Shown here piece by piece: positions 49,090 through 61,991 of a stretch of 64,000 bases of DNA; positions within the stretch are counted from its first letter, which is position 1, and each line of letters starts with the position of its first letter. The stretch is from Chrysoperla carnea (taxonomy: Eukaryota > Arthropoda > Insecta > Neuroptera > Chrysopidae): positions 72,675,435 to 72,739,434 of the forward strand of contig NC_058338.1 in the NCBI RefSeq assembly GCF_905475395.1, read 5' to 3'. The translations under genes and the position numbers were made by a program. The notes beneath the pieces are model-generated. The model saw nothing but the letters and a program-made list of their open reading frames with translations. It did not search any database and had not been told where the DNA came from.

Positions 49090-51208
49090 AACTTTAAGCG
49101 TTCAAATCACTCATTATTATACTTATAATGCATTTCATTTGAGTTGATTTGTTTCGATTCATACACATTCATGAGATTCAGAAACAGATTAATTAAAACT
49201 ATTAGGTTTCTTGTGCTGAAGGGTTGGGTGGGTCGAACAACTTTATATAACTGTCAAATTAAATTTGTTATTTAAAAAAAAACGTATCGATATATAAGTT
49301 TCAACACTTAGGTTTTTTGGTTTGATTTATTTGTTGATACTTAAGACACACCCAATTAAAATCATAAGAATTTGATTCTCCATCATATAAATTGAATGTC
49401 ACTATCGAATTCAGATCACTCCATCACTAGGTTACTCTAAACTACTTCAAATAAATACAATACAAGTACAACATTCAACACCAGTTCAGTCAGTCATTAC
49501 TTCACACTTCATAGATTGTCAAAAATCACTTGTCGGTTGACATATCCGTGCTATACTTTATCATAGGTACCAACACCATACCATACGATACGTATTTAAT
49601 TCTTTTATATTTTTAATTTTTCAGATATTAGTTGTTTGCACCATCATTTTTATTTTTGTTCAATATTTTTATCAATTTAAAAAAAAATATTATTTAAACA
49701 TTATCCTTTAATACAATTAATTATTGTTTAAAATCATTTATTTATTTTTATAGCAACATTCACTACATTCTTATTTTATGTGACATGCATGCTAGAGTTT
49801 TGAATCCCACTCAATTAATTTATACTTTATCTTATCCATAAAATACTTTACTCCAATAATATAAAATAAAAATACTTTTTATACAATACAAACTATATCC
49901 AATCTCTCGTTTTTAATACAGTCATCATAATTATTGAAATAGATTTGTATTCTCATTTTATTAAGTTTCATCAAATGTCACTATTCATTATACTTATTGC
50001 TTATCATAATTTGTTTTTTTAATATATCTATAGCATTCCAATCCGATGATGTCATAATAAAATGTTTATTATGTTTATAGTTATACTTTTAATATTGGGT
50101 ACTAAAAATTATAAATAGGAAACACAAATTTGTTTTAATTTTACAAAAACATTATATACCAAATAAATGCATAGGCAAAATAAATCATTTAACCGTTTCC
50201 GAGATATTATAGTTCGGAATTAAAAAAGGCTAAACGTCATTGAAGCGGCAAACATAAGCAATAGGTCGCGGATATCAAGGAAGCTACCGTTTGCTTACCG
50301 TTGTATCAAAGGCGGTAACCATCATAGCTTCTGATTAGCCACTCCGAATCAGATGTTTTTTGAAAGCGGTCGAATTGATTCTGAGTAAGGTATAAGTGGG
50401 AAGAATCGATTAGACAGAATGTGTATTTATTGTTCTTTTTCTTAAATAGAAATTTTTTATAAAGAGATGTAGAAACTCGAAAATTTTAAAATTCAATAAG
50501 ACATACACATAATTAATGTTACATTTACCGATTAAATAACATTAGGTAGAATCAATTTGCGGTTTTAAGCGCGAGCTCATCGCCACAGGTACTAAATTTA
50601 AGAATTAAATCCTATACGATTTTTGAAAAAGTTTATGCATATGAATTACATAAGTAAAATAATTTTGTTCTGTTTTCCAAAGAGCGCAAAAGTTATATCA
50701 CATACGAATATCGTAAATCGGGATCGATTATATTAATTTTTTTAATTTGTTACCTCCGGTATAGGCTTTGTTCTGGACTCAACGAACACCAGCCAAACTT
50801 TAGTAGATATTACAAAGATTAAGATTAATTAATGAAGTCAAGAATGACTAATTGTGTATTGATTATTTAAAATTTGTCATTTTCAGACAATTTATTCAAC
50901 AATGAATAAATTTGTTAAGTACTATTTGAATTTGGTAAGTACTATTTGCGGTATATTTTTTACGGATGCGTTGTAAGATGTAAACAAGCCATATTTTAAT
51001 TATTCGTTCATATTCTTTATTTATTATTTGTTATTTGTATTCATGAAGTTCGTAATTTATATATTATTTCAATTGGCGCCTCTTAATTATCATTATTTTA
51101 CTTTTTTTTAATATTTAAAAATATTTTCGATTCAAACTTATCAACAAATAAGCTATTTTTAGAACATGTGTTAATGTACTGTTAATTATTAAAACATTTA
51201 TCGTTAAA
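49090..51208. promoter_or_regulatory. Shared intergenic region between divergent Sbf and Rab33
   Basis: This 2.1 kb AT-rich stretch separates the Sbf start (minus) and the Rab33 start (plus), so it must contain both promoters unless distant 5' exons exist. I see no CpG-rich block, no clear TATA/Inr pair and no long repeat. A small tandem duplication around GTAAGTACTATTTG occurs near 50915-50950. Confidence 0.4.
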
Positions 51209-53286
51209 ATGAAAATATTTAAGATAATAGTTGTCGGTGATTCAAATGTTGGAAAAACTTCATTAACTTATAGATTTTGTGAAGGAAAATGTTTAGAAAC
51301 TGCCGAAGCAACAATTGGTGTTGATTTTAGAGAAAGAATTGTTACTGTGGATAATGAAGATATTAAAGTATGAATTATAGTTTTTAATTTTTTGAGTTTT
51401 AATATGATAGAATTAATTTAAACAATATGTTTCAGCTTCAATTATGGGATACAGCTGGCCAAGAAAGGTTTAGAAAATCAATGATCCAACATTATTATCG
51501 TAATGCACACGCAGTTGTTATTGTTTATGATGTTACGAAAATGTCATCTTTTGATGTATGTTTTTTTTAATTTTTGTGAAAAACAAGGGCTTTGAAGTCC
51601 ATAAATAATTAATTGATCTTTGATATCCTTCTTCAAAATTATTAGCTATTCGATGAAAACTTTTTATGAATAATGATGTTTTTCGAATGACATGAAAATA
51701 TTTCTAAATATTCGTGTTGACGTGGGACATATATAGGCATTTGTAAGGAAGACCATAGACATGTATTTATTCATAGACTTTTCATTGTAAATTACAATTC
51801 ATTTTGTTTCGGACAGAAATTCTATAACAGAAAGTTAAAAATAAAGCATAATTTAAAATGAAAAAGTCTATTGATCTTTCTCAGGTTCCCACAGATACTA
51901 CGAACTGTCAATACAATTATCTAAAAGATGTTAAAATAATACCTAATCAAGTATATATTACCAAATGTTAGTGAGTTTCATTTTAACTTGATAAATACCT
52001 GTTTCGTCATAATAAGAAAATGTCAATCTACTTGAGGCGTGCTTTTTAATAGTCAGTCTAGATCTAATATCAAGTCTGTGGTTATACTGTTGAATAGAAA
52101 ATTTTAAATCGTATTTGGAACATTAATTTTAAACGAAAAAGACTCAAGCGTAGAATAAGAATAATTTCATTGTTTCAGAGCATTCCAGGATGGGTTGAAG
52201 AATGCGAAAAAAATAATTTATATAATGATATTCCGCGAATTCTAGTTGGAAATAAGTGTGATTGTACTGAGAATTATGCAGTAAACACAAACATAGCTCA
52301 ACGTTTAGCTGATAAGTACGATATGCCAGTAAGTACCGATAACTCCTATATCACAGACTTATTTTAAATGTAGTTCCAATCATATTCTTAGAAAAAGCAT
52401 AAGATTGTATATCTATTTGCTATTGTGGTCTTTTTTTATTGATAATGTAAATAAATTTGTGTTGGGATTGAATATGATACACCCTAGAATTGAACATTTC
52501 GAATGTTTATTCACATTTATAAAATTACGAGGATACCATAATATGTCGACTCAGGGCCCCCGTAAGGGCTACTGGCGTATATGTGCAAAAAAGTATTTTG
52601 GCGCCCCTTAAGGCATTTTGAATAATCTTTATAAAGTAGGAAACACTTACCATTTTATAAAAACGGTTGTAACGTTGAAATTGCAGCCACAAGGTATTCA
52701 GCACTTAATTTCTTAGAAAAAATGTAGTTAACAAAATTTTGTATTATACAACAAAACACTTGACAAAATAAAAATAACTTTAAATATAAAAATTAAGAGG
52801 ATAACTTTTTTTTATGCACTTGTTACACAGTCTATTAAACATGTTCTCGCAAGTCTCGCAACATAGGAATCGAGAGTAACTGGATGATATACCAATAAAA
52901 TTCCGTGTGTACTTATACCCAATTCTATTTAATTTCTCAACTTCTATTTTAAAATTTTTTTTTTTTTTTTTTTTCGGGGGCCATGTGTCGACTTTCATTC
53001 GAGAGACATAATGCACATTACTGATGTACATTTACTATAAGTTTGTACGTTATTTACTAAGAGGTTTAAATCAATGATTTAATTTCAGTTATTTGAAACA
53101 TCCGCCCATGAAGATTCTGAATGTGATAATATTGAAGCTATTTTTTTAACGCTAGCCCATAAATTAAAAAGTCAAAAACCTTTGATGTCACCTTCATGTA
53201 ATTCTGCCAAGAGACAACAGCATATTACTCTCAAAAGAGAAAATACTATAAATAGCAACAATCAAGAAGAAAGTTGTTTTTGTTAA
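51209..53286 (+). CDS. Rab33: Rab33-type small GTPase, four exons
   Basis: Exons 51209-51367, 51436-51555, 52179-52328 and 53089-53286 all join in phase 0 (627 nt, 208 aa). G motifs: GDSNVGKT (10-17), switch I with [22 protein letters not shown] (57-69), NKCD (118-121), ETSA (146-149). The C-terminus is CFC, a double-geranylgeranylation motif. The pieces [33 protein letters not shown] and [16 protein letters not shown] are diagnostic of Rab33 rather than other Rabs. Known role: a Golgi-associated Rab in retrograde traffic that recruits the ATG16L complex in autophagy. Here the N-terminal extension of vertebrate Rab33A/B is missing, and the protein starts directly at [10 protein letters not shown]. 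It lies head to head with Sbf. Confidence 0.95.
52543..52995. repeat. Weak inverted-ended insertion in Rab33 intron 3, with a T tract
   Basis: ATGTCGACTCAGGGCCCCC (about 52542-52560) is roughly mirrored by GGGGGCCATGTGTCGAC (52976-52991). A run of about 21 T (about 52955-52975) precedes the right end. It may be a small non-autonomous element. Boundaries are uncertain. Confidence 0.4.
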
Positions 53287-53310
53287 CAAATTATTCTATT
53301 AATTTTTATA

Positions 53311-53316
53311 AATAAA
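53311..53316 (+). terminator. Candidate poly(A) signal of Rab33
   Basis: AATAAA occurs 25 nt after the Rab33 stop codon, the first hexamer downstream. Confidence 0.4.
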
Positions 53317-56267
53317 AATTATTTACAAATAGCAGTCTAGATTGGCAGCAGGCTGTAAAGAATTTAAGGTTCAGATCAGATTACTATAGACTAATTAATT
53401 AGAAAATACATTTTAGTACAAAATTATATAATGTATATATATACTTAGAATCAGTAGACAAAATTTTAATTTCGATTTAATGTAATATAAACGTGATGTT
53501 GGCCCTTTAACTATTTTACGGAGCAATACGTACCTATTGTCTTGAACTTCTGTAAATTAATCATTAGATATGGTTACTGATTGTAGCGTATTAGAGTTTT
53601 TCAATCAAAAGTTAAGACAATTACGCTTTGTCTAGGTCTAGGCGATAGAATTACCATTAAGTCAAATTTGCTAACTCTTAAAAATAAATATCAATAGTAA
53701 AATTTCTGAATTAGCCCATTTCCGCCTATCTGTCCGTCTACACAATATCTCAAAAACGAAAAGAGTTAGCCAGCTGAGGTTTTTTCTAGATTTTAAAATA
53801 TATTTTCAGTTTTTGAACGACCAAATCGGCCAGTGTGTCTCATGTAACTCTAATAACCCTTTAATTATACCTACGCAATAGCTGATTTAAATACTTTCTT
53901 AAAACAGTATTTTTTGTCAGCAGGAGAAATTACACTGCTATCACATCTTAATACGACGAAATATATCATCTATTTCATATTTCGGAAGAAAACTGTACTG
54001 GGTTTTGGATTCTTGGATTTTAAAGTCATAATTTAAATAGTACTTATCATTACCAATTAAATTTGGATAAACTTCCTTTTTATTTACTCAGTAGAATCAT
54101 TAGTAACTCTAAAATGCCTTACCAAACATCATCCTTTTATAAGACTCTATACTAAGATACATATCTAAAATTTACTTAAGTTCTGGGCATATCAGAATTA
54201 AATATATTATTCCCTGACTCCGGCCAATTTTACGACCGAGCTAATATATGTTTACAAAGTGCAAAATTGTTGTAAATACTGTTCATTCTATAAATAATAG
54301 CATTTAATTTATATATAAGCAAATACGACATTTAGATATATATTTTTTAGTTTCTTACTTTAAAAGTGAGATACTACTTTATTTTATTTTACATAGCTTA
54401 AGGTTTTTCTAACGATATAAGATAGAACGCATTATTATTCAAAGAGAAAAATATAGTTATCTAAATAGCAGTATATTACTTCAGTCAATCTGTGAACACT
54501 ACAACGAATGCTATTCAGAAAAACCTTCAACAGTATACAGAACGTTGTCGATTGTACAATTCACTTCTGTATTCGACTAAATATTCGTCAAAAATTAATA
54601 TTTGTTTATTGTTTTTTCGTAAACTAAACGGTCAATTACATCCTAATTAGACTCAAAGCATCCCTAATTTGTTTATTTACAGATATTTATTTTTTGAAAA
54701 GTTGTTTTCTATTCGTTGTATGCGTAGTTATGGTAGGGACAATAAAATCGATGCCAGCGCTTCCAGTGAAAAATTTTGGCGTTAAAGGAGGCTGTTATGA
54801 CTAATTTGCAATTCTTTACATGTTAATGTTATTGAAAATGTCAAATTAAAATTATTTAAAAACACTTATTAATTTAACTTAAAAAATTGTGAAAATAAGA
54901 AATCAAATTGCACAAATATTATTTTTCTAATATAAATTATCATAATTATTTATTTAAATTTGTGAGACAATAATATTAAATTTTCAATGTAATTCTTAAA
55001 TGCAATCCATACAATTATATATGCATCCATACAATTCTATAATTAAAGTAGTGTATCGTTACCATGGAAACGCCTCCAAAAATACTCACGCACGGTGCGA
55101 ATAGAAAAAACGCGAACTAAAGATGTTAAAAAATGTGTTCTAAATAGTATGAATTCATTCTTTGCATGTTAAATATCGACAACTTTGAAAATTTATAGCA
55201 GCTAACTTTTTAACAGCTTTATATCGTTGAAAACTGCATCTTTGGAATTATTCGTGCAAAAATATTTTTAGTTATATGTCGTTAGAAATACCTTAATGAC
55301 TATGTAAAAAAAAATTCTTACTTTAATTGAGACTTTTGATATTGGTGTAAAAATATTGGTGAGTAGTCAAATAATGGAAAATTTGTGAACAAATAAATTT
55401 AATACAAAAAATTTTTCTCTAATATCATTAAAAAAATTAATTTTTTTATTTTGTATGTAAATATTTGTTGAAACCTTTTTCGAAACGTTGACCATAAGAC
55501 GAAGTGCGCAGTTAATGATGCGCATTATGAATGTTACATTCGTCAGAGCTACAGTAGCTATCTTAAACTGATTTTAGTTAATTAAAATCGTATTGTTATG
55601 TAAATATGTATTAAAAAATTATGTGATTATTTTATGTTCAATTTCTATAATAAATCAATTAATATTATTAAATGTATGTTAAATTTTTTCAATCTTTTAG
55701 CTGTGTCATGAGTACTTGAATACGGAAATTTTTTTGTAGGGGGCCGGTCTGATCCTTTCATGAGTTTTGAATAATTAATAATTTTCATGCTCTTACATTT
55801 CAATTTGTAAAGAGAAAAAAAAAATTGATCCATCTTGTGATTTGATTGAACAAGTTTCTGACAATATTTTTGGGCGATATATTAAAAACAATTCGTCCAA
55901 CTATCAAACAGACCGAATTTTTGTATTTTTTGCATCTACATTACTTCAGGAAATAATTTGTATTCAAATCGGAAGCAAAGAATTTTTCCGAATTATTGCA
56001 ATTTTCTTAAGAGAACCCGTTCAAAAATCGTGAAAATAACAAAAATGTGTTGTATAGGGTAATTTTGACAAAAAAATAATAATAATAATAATAATAATCG
56101 AATTTATTTCAAGATATCGCATAAAATCCTTTCCGAAAAGTTTTTATCTTGAGATGATTCATAAGCACGAAAATCTGGTTCATTTTGCGATTGAATGACA
56201 AATCTCTGATTATTCTACTTTAGTCGATATCTCAGAAGCTATTCGCCCAAACGCCCGAAGTCAGTCG
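53317..56267. other. Intergenic, no gene seen
   Basis: AT-rich sequence without plausible exons. A degenerate piece related to the 8.8/9.4 kb repeat (CTGTCCGTCTACACAATATC and TCAAAAACGAAAAGAGTTAG) lies near 53690-53790. An (AAT)n tract lies at about 56077-56098. Confidence 0.5.
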
Positions 56268-56275
56268 ATTTTAAC

Positions 56276-57497
56276 CATAGAGATAATAATACCATTGAGC
56301 TGTATGCTGTATAGGCATATGAACTGTAATAAGTGCCCATTCGATGAAATTCATGTTCCAATAGTAGAAAGAGATACAAAGAAAATTTCGGTAAAGTTAT
56401 CTCTCCTGTAGATAGTAGAGGTTGCTCTACCCATGGAGGTTATAAAGAAGAAGAACGATTGCTAGGTGCTAAAGCGCGTCTGTCCCTGAAAATTTGTAGA
56501 ATTAATAGTTCATTTTTCAGCCACCAGCCGCGCTGTCGTCGGTACAAGTAGATGAAGTTAGTTACATAATGTACAAATTTTAAAACAAAAAGTAGCCTAT
56601 AACCTTCCTGAAATTTATAAAGTAGTATAGATAATTTATAATTTATTCATTAATAAATAATTAATAATAATTTCATTATTTCTTTTTTTTGCCTTTGAAT
56701 GATATTATATACACGTATATTAAACGTTGATATATCATTTCAAATTAGCGCACAACAGCCCGCTTTTATTGAGGCAACTTAGCGATCGCAGCGCCTCAAT
56801 TATTTTGTCCGTATTTCTGAGACACTATTTCCTACAGCGATCGTCCTCCTTCTCTCTAACCTCCATGGCTCTACCTTAGATGAGAGGTTATTTTTTTCTA
56901 AAGTTGGCACAACTTTTCAACACAGAAAGTATATGAATCACGCAGTCTAGTATTACTATGTCTATGGTAATAATTGAATTCTTAACCCATGGACACTATT
57001 GTGTTCATATCATGAAGATTATAAAGAAGGAGAACGATCGCAATAGAAAATATTGTCTCCAATATTTTGAAAAAATAAGTGAGGCGCTGGGATCGCTAAG
57101 TTGTATCATTAAATGCGGGCTGTTGTGCGTTAATATACTACTTACCGACGACAGCGCGGCTGGTGGCTGAAAATGAACTATAAATTCTACAAATTTTCAG
57201 GGACAGTTGCGCTAATGCTTTAGTACATAGCGATCGTTCTCCTTCTTTATAACCTTCATGGTTCATATCTTAACCGCAGAGAAAGAGATAGAACTAATAA
57301 ACCCTCTCTGTTTCGCAGCCAATAATAATTAACTACAATCAAGCGCGCAAACGACAACACATGTTTTGTACATACTACTATAGTTTTGGTACTGGCCGTG
57401 GTAAAGAGAGCTATACGCGCCTATCTTATCTGGTCTCTCTCTACTGCAATCAACCTTTTGGGCGCCGTTTTTGTAGATCTATGTTATTATCTCTATG
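56276..57497. mobile_element. 1.2-kb non-autonomous DNA transposon with 14-bp TIRs and 8-bp TSD
   Basis: The ends are perfect inverted repeats, CATAGAGATAATAA (56276-56289 and its complement at 57484-57497), flanked by a perfect 8-bp direct repeat ATTTTAAC (56268-56275 and 57498-57505). The interior is a compound foldback: 56430-56560 mirrors 57130-57260 (GCCACCAGCCGCGCTGTCGT, CTGAAAATTTGTAGAATT), and 56746-56880 mirrors 56990-57135 (GCACAACAGCCCGC, CTTAGCGATC). No transposase frame. Eight-bp duplications fit hAT or P superfamilies; the CAT start recalls P-type ends. Confidence 0.88.
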
Positions 57498-57505
57498 ATT
57501 TTAAC

Positions 57506-58139
57506 ATTTTTGAGTCAAAATAACTTCCGAAAACGATTTTTATTCAAATTGTGGAAACAAATTCCCCATTTTTTTAGGTTTTTTCACTTTGATATAATCG
57601 AGAAAATCTCAAAAAAATTTTACCATCTCTCCTCCCTATGCAACCATTTAGTACATAATTAATTAACTTGAAGCTATTCGAAGATTGCAGGTTTTTCGAA
57701 GGCATCTTTATTGCTAATTGAATATAATAATAAACTTTTGTGTAAGTCCTTTGCGGCACATTCTTATTTTGAAAACAATGATAAAGACAAAAATTTCGGA
57801 TCAACATTAAATGGTTAAGTTGGTTACATACAAAATAACCGCATGTGAAAGCAATACTGCGTCCACACCATGTCCACACTTCCACAATCTTTGGCATGGC
57901 GTCCATCGTCAGACCTACATGAGTTTGTAGACGTGTTTTTTTTTTTGTGACAAGCAATTTAGCATGTTGCATACAAAATTACAAATACAATCACAACACA
58001 TGTATACTACACATCATATAATATAATATGATATCTTCATCTACCTACCTACCATAATGAATATAATATATACTATACGATACCATACCAGTTTATAGTA
58101 CAACATGAAACAGTTTAGACTTTAGGTTTTAGTTAGATA
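57506..58139. other. Upstream region of the 58140 exon
   Basis: No exon recognised. A 132-codon minus-strand ORF (57574-57972) has no recognisable domain. The last 150 nt before the ATG at 58140 are AT-rich with repeated ACCTACCTACC and ATATAATATA. They may hold the promoter and 5' UTR of that exon. Confidence 0.35.
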
Positions 58140-58338
58140 ATGGCAGCTGCCAATAGTGAATGTTTACCAACATCACCATCATTTAATAATGATAGCGATT
58201 CACCAACAAATTCATCGCGAACAGATAAAATATTATCACGATCATCATCCAGTTCATCATTTAGAGACTTTCAATGGCCTACATTATCATTAATATCACG
58301 ATCATCACGAGTAAATAAAGTTCTCAGAAACAAAAAAG
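58140..58338 (+). CDS. Probable first coding exon, Ser-rich N-terminus, product unknown
   Basis: The ATG at 58140 opens 66 codons and a phase-1 donor (AAAAAAG/GTAAAT) at 58338. The peptide begins MAAANSECLPTSPS, has an acidic Ser/Asn stretch and then SRSSSSSSFRDFQWPTLSLI, and ends basic (VNKVLRNKK). The composition (GC-richer, TCA/TCACG Ser codons, no stops) stands out from its surroundings. No domain is recognisable. The rest of the gene is not identified in the window. It could splice to 62347 or beyond 64000, both compatible in phase. Confidence 0.45.
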
Positions 58339-61300
58339 GTAAATAAATTTTATTTTGACAGATGATTATGACATTTCAATTTTTATTAATACTATGATTT
58401 GATAAGAATAATAATGACACATATGATTTTTATAATAACTCTGCTCTGTTTTTATTTAAATTATTTTGATTTATGTTATGTATTATTCATTTAATCATTT
58501 TATTTAATTGGTTATTAAATGTTTTATATGGGATGAGGATATGGGATTTTTTATCTGTAAGCAATTTATTCTAATATTCAAATCGGCTAATTCTAATTTA
58601 ATTCATTCATGTTGTGTTAAGTTATTGTCTTAAGTTACTTGTTTACCTTTAGTAAAAATAATAAGTCAAGTACGAACTATGAATGCTTTATTAATACATA
58701 ATTGGATATTTTTTCTGTTTTATTCTAAAATATGTTGTATACGGTCGAACACCTGTTGCTATGGTACCAAATTTACCTTTTTAAGGGTTATCTTTATTGT
58801 TTGATTTATTACCTGTACAGTACGATCTAGTCCAGGAAATATAGACAGACATAAATTGATAAGTAGGTACCTACCTATATACAAAGTATGGAATAAAAAT
58901 ATATGTCACAGGATAATTGTAAGAATTGTTAGTTAATTATATGTGAGATTGTATTCATCCAAACTCGTGCTAACTGAATCTATATTAATTAAACTGGTAA
59001 ATGTCCCAGGAGTGTGATTTTTGTTAACCGGTTTATAATATAATTGAAATTCCAATCTACCGGTGGTGACATATATACCTATCTTGAAAATTTAGATTAA
59101 GTATGAGCGTTGAAAATATTTTGTGACTTTATAGACATAGAATGTTATACAGAGTATTGCTTAGCCATAATTATGGCTGTTAATTATAAGGTATTTATAG
59201 TAATTACCTACGATTAAGTAATTTAGGTTTTCTATATTTGGATATATTATTATTTTTTTGAATATCAATTAAAATCCTTTGAATAAATCTTGCTGTGTAG
59301 CTAAATGTAATTCAATAAATGATTTTACATGAATTTCCTAAGTCAAAACAAAAATTAAAAAGAAATGGGGAATTAATAAACCAAAGCGAAATTTGGATGG
59401 CTAAGTCTGTTCAGTCCATGTTACATAAAAAAGATAACACGATAAAGTACAAAATTTACAAGAGAAACACTTATCAAAAAATTACAAGTATCAACAACGC
59501 AAGAGAGCAACGTTTTTATATAACGAAAGGAGTCAGCTGTCAAAAGCACGCTTTTAACACAATAATACGTCTATAATGTTTTTATTTAATGATAATAATC
59601 AGCTAAGTGACCTAATGAAAGGTTCATTTTTTTACTACTAGGCGCTGAGATCTTAAAAATGTTATCAGATAAAATGTGTAAGTGTTACAACTATCTGTTT
59701 CCATCTATTAAATGATTTTTGATTTCGCACAATTAATCGCGCATACGGAATTGGTTTCGCCTTAACCAACTGAGCTAATAGGGCAATTTTGTATGTTAAC
59801 TTTTCTCTTTTTTGACTTCTTGAAAAAATAAAAAAAATCGACCAAAATTGCATGCAATTTAAATGCATTTTACGAACGCCAATAAAATAAATGGTTTCAG
59901 AGTCTGGTATAAATAACAAATTGACGTGATCATTTATAAAAAAGAAACAATGTAAGATTTGAACATAAACAGTAAAAATCTAAAAATTTTGTACTGAAGG
60001 GTTATTATAAATTTTAGCTACCCTGAATATAGGTGTTATTATCAAGTTATTCTAGATTTAAAAAGTTTTTGGTACAAATCCTTCATTTGACTTAATGTAT
60101 TTCAAATAGTAAATTTCTTTCACTCATGCAAGATAAGTACTCTCTGTACTGTTTTTTGCACAAAAAATAGCTAATTAAATAACGAGCTCGAAATTTATGT
60201 GTAACACGCTGTGGGTAGTTAGCTATTTGTCCTTTCACGGAAAGTCGTGCAGAAATAAAAAACTATTCCTGTATTCATCAAGAAAAATACCGTTAACAAT
60301 CCGTGTGAATTGTTTTTTACATACTCGAATTGCAAAAGTACTTCTCATTCGAACTTCTAACTTCAGTCTCATGTGTAATTGACAATTAACCGCACCAGTT
60401 GTATAGTATACATACAATTAAAGAGATCAATAGCTGAAGAATATTACAATATTATTTGCTACACAAATCTAGGTTTGCCACACATTGCCCGCATGCCGAG
60501 CTGGCACGATATGCCTTTTTTGCCATTCTTAAAGTAAATTAAATGTCCAGTGTTATTAGAAAGTGACAAGATCATATTGCCCCTTCCAAAAAAATTTCAG
60601 GGTCCGCGACTGGAAAATCTGTGTTTCACACAAAATTTCCAATCATTAACAAGTAGTCGAACAAATAAATTATGAAATTTGATAAAAATTAAAATTTATG
60701 TAGAAATATATTTAAATATTCTGATTTTGAGTCATAAAAGCACATTATTGTTTTATTATATTAAAATTAAAAGTCGTAATTTTTAACCTGTATATCACGT
60801 GACCTAAAACACTAGCTGCCATGATGTGACATCAATTTTATTTATACATATAATTATTACATACACGACTGTTGTTTTCACCAATATTACGTCACCAAAT
60901 TGGCTGACAGCGTTTTTGCGAGAATAAAAAATGTTTAATTTTATGGCAAGAAAGCGTGTTAATTTTGGCGAAATATATTTTTTGTGGCTTTTTATTAGGA
61001 AAATCAACATTTTGAAGTACTTTTTCAAAGATAGTAGAATAACCTATTTCAAAATTTAAAATTATCTGTTAGATGGAACTTAATTTCCCCATTTTTAAAT
61101 AGATTAAAAATATGGGACAAACATTTTTTATATTAGATATATATCAACTTCTCAAGAGATTCGCGTATTTATTCAACCCTCTAAAAATAAACTACCCTTA
61201 CCCTATGTACATTTAAATGTCGCGGCATTTATTCGTATGTATAATAATAGAGTGTGTAGTTCGTATGTAAGACCACTTCTACATCCATGTTCATGTTATT

Positions 61301-61991
61301 AAAATCAATAATCGGTATTGTCTCATATTGTTATTCATAGACAAACATAGGCATTCACATTACATTAACAGGAGGCTAACTAACATTGTATTTTATTATA
61401 TTTAATATAAAAAGAACAAAAAAATAAATTATTTAAAAAATAAATAAATAAATAACACAAATAATTCTGCGAGGTTGAGTTTGAGCTGTTAATTGTTATC
61501 ATTAAAAAAAACCAAAAATAGTATAACAAAAAATAATTGCTATTAAATTCGACGTAAATATTATTCAATTTTTTTTATATATTTTTAATATTTAATTATT
61601 CTTAAATTTTGTTCGTCGCATGGAATAATTTTTTACGTTCCAATGTAAAAACTCCAATTAATAAAACAATAAACGATATTTAGTTTTGATTTCCCTCTTT
61701 CACATTTTCCATTTCCCTGAATTTATTAATTACGTAGTTTGTATTTTTTATTTTATTTTTGTAAATATTAAATATTTAAAATATTTTTAACTCTTTTATG
61801 TATCTCGTAATAACATCCTTAAAAAATCCTTAGAAAATAATAAAATGTGCAACATTTCTTGAATATTGCATGGAAAAAAAATTTATTGTTGCATGAAAAA
61901 AAAATTTTAACAAAAATATCAAAGAACATAAAATTTTTAGTGATTTTCGGTGCCTAAGGTGTTGGTATTGTGTGATTAAAAAATATAAAAC
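58339..61991. other. Probable intron or intergenic interval
   Basis: If the 58140 exon splices to the right, this is a first intron. Only the SINE head fragment at 59745-59783 and chance ORFs are seen. The sequence from 61380 to 61920 is very AT-rich. Confidence 0.4.
59745..59783 (-). mobile_element. Truncated head of the same SINE
   Basis: On the minus strand, the head sequence beginning CCTATTAGCTCAGTTGG and continuing through CCAATTCCGT is nearly identical to 3888-3926. It then diverges before box B. It is a short 5' fragment about 56 kb from the full copy. Confidence 0.7.

Noticed and set aside
52405-52611. Plus-strand ORF of 68 codons in Rab33 intron 3
   Set aside because: Lies after the exon 3 donor and before the exon 4 acceptor; no domain, and part of it is a repeat end.
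57574-57972. Minus-strand ORF of 132 codons next to the 1.2-kb transposon
   Set aside because: No recognisable domain, AT-driven composition and no supporting splice or promoter signal. Kept only as a note because it is among the longest unexplained ORFs.
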